9,308 nucleotides of DNA from Clostridium sp. SCN 57-10 (GTDB lineage: Bacteria; Bacillota; Clostridia; Oscillospirales; Butyricicoccaceae). Under the pieces are notes generated by a model that was not told the origin of the DNA, made no database searches, and saw only the letters and a program-made list of their open reading frames with translations. This document shows positions 5,898-9,308 of the stretch, in pieces; positions within the stretch are counted from its first letter, which is position 1; each line of letters begins with the position of its first letter. The position numbers and the translations under genes are program-made. The stretch spans positions 1 through 9,308 of the forward strand of contig MEFT01000039.1 in assembly GCA_001725215.1 (NCBI GenBank), in the 5' to 3' direction.

Positions 5898-7127
5898 TCA
5901 GTCTTTTAAACAATATTTGCGCACAAGATCGAGCGCGCTCGAGCTCGCGAACAGGCGCACACGCTCGCGCGTGGCGCGCAGGCGACGCTGCTCAAAGGCG
6001 CGCTCGCCGTCTTTGGTGCTCAGACCGATATACACAAGTCCGACCGGCTTTTCCTCGCTGCCGCCGTCCGGCCCGGCGATGCCGGTAATAGAAACGCCGA
6101 TGTCGGCGCCCGACAGCGCGCGCACGCCGCGCGCCATGGCCATCGCCGTTTCGGCGGACACCGCGCCGTGCTGTACGAGCGTTTCGTGAGGGACGCAGAG
6201 CATTTTTTCTTTCATTTCATTCGAATAGGTGATGCAGCCACAGCCAAACACGCGCGACGCGCCGGGAATGTCGGTCAGGCGCTTGGCAACCATACCGCCC
6301 GTGCACGACTCGGCGACGGCAATGGTCAGTCCGCGCTGCGCAAGGCCGTTTACCACAACCTCCTCAAGCGACGACACGTCTATGCCGTACACCACGTCGC
6401 CCAGAATTGCGCACACCTGCTCAACGACCGGCTCGCACAGCGCATAGGCCTCTTGCTCGGTCTCGGCGTGCGCCGTCACGCGCACAAGGCATTCGCCCTC
6501 TTTGGCATAGGGCGCGGCCGTCGGATTTTCGAGCGTGTTCATCAAAAAGGCGAGCTTGCTCTCCATCTCCGACTCGCCCATGCCGAACACCTTAATATAA
6601 CGCGAGCGGATGACGCCGCCGCGCAGCTTTTCAAGATAGGGCACCGCGCGATATTTGAACATCGCCTCGCATTCGCGCGGTGGGCCGGGCAGCATAATCA
6701 CATGGCAGCCGTCTTCGCAAAACGCGCAGCCGGGCGCAGTGCCCCAGTCGTTGACGAGCACCTGGCTGCGCTCGGGCAGCTCGGCCTGCTTTTCGTTGTT
6801 CGGCGTCATGCGCGGGCCCATACGCTCGCGCAGGCGAACGAGCTGTGCCTCGTCCATATACATGCCGCGGCCGAAGGCGGCGGCAATCGTTTCTTTCGTC
6901 AAATCGTCGCACGTCGGCCCCAGGCCGCCCGTCGTGATGATGATGTCGGCGCGGCTTTTGGCAAGCAAAAGCGCGTCGTGCAGGCGGGCGGGGTTGTCGC
7001 CCACCACCGTATGATGGTAGACGTTAAAGCCAAGCTCACTCAGCCCCTGCGAGATCATTTGCGCGTCGGTGTTGGCGATCTCGCCGAGCAGCAGCTCGGT
7101 TCCTACCGCAATCAGTTCGCAATTCAT
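5898..7127 (-). CDS. cinA: CinA-family protein: ADP-ribose pyrophosphatase domain plus NMN deamidase domain
   Basis: Two-domain protein of 409 residues, the usual full length. The N-terminal molybdopterin-binding-like (COG1058) domain, about 1-165, has TTGGLGPTCDDLTKE (65-79) and MLPGPPRE (145-152). In studied CinA proteins this domain hydrolyses ADP-ribose. A middle linker domain covers about 170-250. The C-terminal PncC-type domain (about 255-405) contains AESCTGG (272-278), the signature around the catalytic serine of NMN deamidases, and SITGIAGPDGG (346-356). The product is therefore expected to recycle NMN to nicotinate mononucleotide. Position 73 is Cys where many relatives have Lys; I attach no function to that. 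The ATG overlaps the thiI stop in an ATGA, with GAGGAAGG in the thiI end serving as ribosome binding site. In Gram-positives cinA is also known as a competence-linked gene next to recA, which is not seen here. Confidence 0.96.
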   Translation of the reverse strand: MNCELIAVGTELLLGEIANTDAQMISQGLSELGFNVYHHTVVGDNPARLHDALLLAKSRADIIITTGGLGPTCDDLTKETIAAAFGRGMYMDEAQLVRLRERMGPRMTPNNEKQAELPERSQVLVNDWGTAPGCAFCEDGCHVIMLPGPPRECEAMFKYRAVPYLEKLRGGVIRSRYIKVFGMGESEMESKLAFLMNTLENPTAAPYAKEGECLVRVTAHAETEQEAYALCEPVVEQVCAILGDVVYGIDVSSLEEVVVNGLAQRGLTIAVAESCTGGMVAKRLTDIPGASRVFGCGCITYSNEMKEKMLCVPHETLVQHGAVSAETAMAMARGVRALSGADIGVSITGIAGPDGGSEEKPVGLVYIGLSTKDGERAFEQRRLRATRERVRLFASSSALDLVRKYCLKD

Positions 7128-8329
7128 ACTGTTTCGCCTTCCTCTTTTCCGATTTCCGAATCGGGCCGCACGGTCACGCGGCGCATACCCTCCATCGCCT
7201 CGTCGAGCAGCGCGTCAACCGCAAGGCGCTGCTCCTGCTCGAGCACGCGCGCAAGCTGCGGGCGCGTCTGCGGATGTCGGGGGGTAAACACGGTGCAGCA
7301 GTCCTCATAGGGCAGAATCGAAACGTCGAACGTGTCGATGGCACGCGCCGTCTCGATGATTTCCTCTTTGTCCATGCCGATGAGCGGGCGAAAAACGGGA
7401 AGCGTCACGGCATCGCCCGTTACGGTGAGCGACTCGACGGTCTGGCTCGCCACCTGCCCCAGACTTTCGCCCGTAATCAGCGCCGCGCAGTCCTGCCGCG
7501 CGGCGGCGCGCTCGGCAAGCATCATCATCAGGCGGCGCATGATCAGCGTAAAATAGCTTTCCTCGCACTTGTCGCGGATTTCCTGCTGAATATGGGTAAA
7601 CGGAATGAGACACACCGTCAACCGCCCAGTGTAAAACGACAGGCGGCGCGCCAGCTCAAGCACCTTTTCCTTCGCCTCTTCCGACGTATACGGATAGCTG
7701 AAAAAATGCACGGCGCACAGCTCGAGCCCGCGCTTTGCCATACGATAGCCGGCAACGGGCGAATCGATGCCGCCCGAAAGCAGCAGCATGGCGCGGCCGT
7801 TGCTGCCGCACGGCATACCGCCCGCGCCCGGAACGGTCTCGCCGCTGACAAACGCGTATTCCTCGCGGATCTCGACTTTGACGAGCACATCGGGATCGTC
7901 CATCTTCGGCACGAGATGCGGATATGCATCGTGCAGGTCGCCGCCGATCATCGAGCCGATTTCGGGCGAGCCGAACGGAAAACGCTTGTCCGAGCGGCGC
8001 GCCATCACCTTGAACGAGCAGGGCTTTTCGAGCAGCGGACGCAGGTAGGCGATCGCTTTCTCGCGGATGTCGTTCATATCCTTGTCGCATACGACGGCGC
8101 GCTGAATGGCGACGACGCCGAACACCTTTTTCAGGCGCTCAAGCGCCTCGGAAACGCCCGCGTCGCCCTGCGGTTCGACGTAAACGGTCGCCTGCTTCGA
8201 ATATACCTTATATTCGCCAAGCGGCTTGAGCCGCATGCGAACTGTTTTGAGCAGCCGCTCCTCAAAGCGGTTGCGGTTCAGCCCCTTCAGGACAAGCTCG
8301 CCGCATTTGAGCAGCAGCATCTCTCGCAT
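7124..8329 (-). CDS. thiI: tRNA 4-thiouridine synthase ThiI (no rhodanese domain)
   Basis: Adenylates U8 of tRNA and exchanges oxygen for sulfur to give 4-thiouridine; in some bacteria the protein also serves thiazole synthesis for thiamine. The 401 residues hold a ferredoxin-like N-terminal domain, a THUMP domain (about 60-165), and a PP-loop ATPase with LLLSGGIDSPVAGY (182-195) and ITGESLGQVASQT (285-297). DCCTVFTP (343-350) matches the region of the conserved cysteine Cys344 of E. coli ThiI. The chain ends soon after, so the C-terminal rhodanese domain of enterobacterial ThiI is absent, as is normal in Bacillus. Sulfur must then come directly from a desulfurase, and one is encoded 12 nt upstream. 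The ATG at 8329 has AAAGGAGA (8336-8343) 6 nt before it. The stop overlaps cinA by 4 nt, indicating coupled translation. Confidence 0.97.
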   Translation of the reverse strand: MREMLLLKCGELVLKGLNRNRFEERLLKTVRMRLKPLGEYKVYSKQATVYVEPQGDAGVSEALERLKKVFGVVAIQRAVVCDKDMNDIREKAIAYLRPLLEKPCSFKVMARRSDKRFPFGSPEIGSMIGGDLHDAYPHLVPKMDDPDVLVKVEIREEYAFVSGETVPGAGGMPCGSNGRAMLLLSGGIDSPVAGYRMAKRGLELCAVHFFSYPYTSEEAKEKVLELARRLSFYTGRLTVCLIPFTHIQQEIRDKCEESYFTLIMRRLMMMLAERAAARQDCAALITGESLGQVASQTVESLTVTGDAVTLPVFRPLIGMDKEEIIETARAIDTFDVSILPYEDCCTVFTPRHPQTRPQLARVLEQEQRLAVDALLDEAMEGMRRVTVRPDSEIGKEEGETV

Positions 8330-8335
8330 GGTTGT

Positions 8336-8343
8336 TCTCCTTT
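8336..8343 (-). promoter_or_regulatory. Shine-Dalgarno of thiI, overlapping the desulfurase stop codon
   Basis: AAAGGAGA on the minus strand, 6 nt before the thiI ATG, shares its first bases with the TAA of the upstream gene (8342-8344). It fixes the thiI start and shows that the two genes are packed for joint translation. Confidence 0.75.
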
Positions 8344-9308
8344 AAAATAAATCTGCCGCATCGCGCAGCGCGGCGCAAAAGGCGGCAAGGTCGTCTTCCG
8401 TCGTTTCGGGGCAAAGGCTGACGCGCAGCGCGGCGTCGATGGCGCGGCTGTCAAGCTTCATGGCGGACAGCACATAAGACCGCTTGCCGCGCGCACACGC
8501 CGAGCCACCCGAAACACACACGCCGCAGTCGCTCAGCGCGCGTACATATACCTCACTGCGCCCGCGGCACAGCGAAAGATTGACGATATGAGGCGCTCCG
8601 TCTTGTGGCGAATGCACAACACACGGCAAATCAAGCCGTGCGAGCCGATCGAGCAGATTTGCGCGCAGCTGCGCAAGTCGGGCGGCATTTTCGTCAAACA
8701 CCGCGTGGCGCACGGCGCACGCCGCGCCGAACGCCGCGATGGCGGGCATCCCCTCGGTTCCCGAGCGCAGACCGCTTTCCTGCCCGCCGCCCGTCAGATA
8801 GGGGCGCAGCTTGAGTCCGCGGCGCGCATAGAGCGCACCGCAGCCTTTGAGCCCGCCGAGCTTGTGCGCGCTGACGCTGACAAGGTCAATACCCTCCAGC
8901 GCAAGCGGCAACTTGAGAAACGCCTGCACGGCGTCAACGTGCACAAGTGCGCGCGCGTTTCGTGCTTTGAGCGCCCGCACCGCCTCCACATAAGGCTGCA
9001 CGGCGCCCGTTTCGTTATTGACCGCCATGATGGACAACAGGATGGTGTCGTCCCGCATGGCGGCGACCAGTGACGCAAGCGGTACCACGCCGTCCCGTCC
9101 GGGCGGCACTAGCGTGATTTCAAAGCCTTCGTCGCGCAAAGCGGCAAGCGTTTCAAGCGTCGCTTCGTGCTCGATGATTTCGCGTGTCAGTCGCGCCTTC
9201 GTGTCGGCGGAGAGACCTGAAGCGTCGCGGACCTCCTTCGCGAGGAGATCGCCCGCGGGCGTGCCTGGCCACACCTGCTTCTCGACGACCGGCGCTCGGT
9301 TCGACTGC
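8342..9308 (-). CDS. nifS: Cysteine desulfurase (NifS/IscS family), N-terminus beyond window
   Basis: PLP enzyme that removes sulfur from cysteine as a persulfide and passes it on, here most likely to ThiI. About 275 residues match the family, from IEHEATLETL (His codon 8867-plus-300, at 9167-9169) to the stop at 8342. Visible landmarks: NNETG, VHVDAVQ (the PLP-contacting Asp and Gln), SAHKLGG with the Schiff-base lysine at 8861-8863, GGGQE and RSGTEG, and SGGSACARG with the catalytic cysteine at 8495-8497. Bacillus pairs a dedicated desulfurase, NifZ, with its rhodanese-less ThiI, and this layout is the same; a general Fe-S role is the alternative. The frame stays open to the right edge, so the true start is outside. 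A GTG at 9274 is available but would omit the PLP-binding N-terminal lobe. The edge segment 9181-9308 does not show the expected SGGTE-type motif and may not belong to this gene. Confidence 0.9.
   Translation of the reverse strand, partial: QSNRAPVVEKQVWPGTPAGDLLAKEVRDASGLSADTKARLTREIIEHEATLETLAALRDEGFEITLVPPGRDGVVPLASLVAAMRDDTILLSIMAVNNETGAVQPYVEAVRALKARNARALVHVDAVQAFLKLPLALEGIDLVSVSAHKLGGLKGCGALYARRGLKLRPYLTGGGQESGLRSGTEGMPAIAAFGAACAVRHAVFDENAARLAQLRANLLDRLARLDLPCVVHSPQDGAPHIVNLSLCRGRSEVYVRALSDCGVCVSGGSACARGKRSYVLSAMKLDSRAIDAALRVSLCPETTEDDLAAFCAALRDAADLF

Noticed and set aside
5930..5985. GC-rich palindromes such as GAGCGCGCTC and CTCGAG-rich stretch near the end of cinA
   Set aside because: They lie within the coding region of the conserved PncC domain and follow from Arg, Ala and Leu codon choice.
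6168..8350. Plus-strand frames of 380 and 358 codons opposite cinA and thiI
   Set aside because: They mirror highly conserved genes, encode Arg/His/Ala-rich low-information products and have no matching ribosome binding sites.

Overview
The window reads as GC-rich (by eye well above half G+C) chromosomal DNA from a Firmicute, most likely a high-GC member of the Clostridia. The main reason is a complete WalR-WalK-YycH-YycI block, a system confined to low-GC Gram-positives and their relatives. A ThiI without a rhodanese domain beside a cysteine desulfurase, and a MurA with the MurZ/MurAB-type signature, point the same way. No genus can be named from the sequence. Every supported gene lies on the minus strand, so the biological order runs from high to low coordinates.

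Layout in transcription order. The window opens inside a cysteine desulfurase (8342-9308, N-terminus missing), then thiI (7124-8329), cinA (5898-7127), an ADP-ribose pyrophosphatase of the NUDIX family (5354-5890), walR (4643-5332), walK (2861-4621), yycH (1624-2868) and yycI (831-1622). Junctions are tight: 12 nt, a 4-nt ATGA overlap, 7 nt, 21 nt, 21 nt, an 8-nt overlap and 1 nt. No terminator or promoter is evident between them, so they look like one co-transcribed unit. A 178-nt gap follows, with a good extended -10 promoter, and then murA (1-652), which runs off the left edge.

How the genes fit together. The desulfurase and ThiI form the sulfur relay for 4-thiouridine in tRNA (and possibly thiamine). 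CinA and the NUDIX enzyme both act on pyridine-nucleotide breakdown products (ADP-ribose and NMN). WalR/WalK with membrane-anchored YycH and YycI is the cell-wall homeostasis signalling system, and MurA commits UDP-GlcNAc to peptidoglycan. The window is therefore a run of core housekeeping genes with no mobile element, CRISPR array, tRNA or rRNA. The unusual points are small: a one-residue insertion in the MurA catalytic loop, a complete candidate zinc site in the WalK cytoplasmic PAS domain, the absence of walJ (yycJ) from its usual place after yycI, an in-frame segment at the right edge that does not resemble a desulfurase N-terminus, and a 52-codon ORF bridging yycI and murA. I found no convincing sign of a wholly new system.
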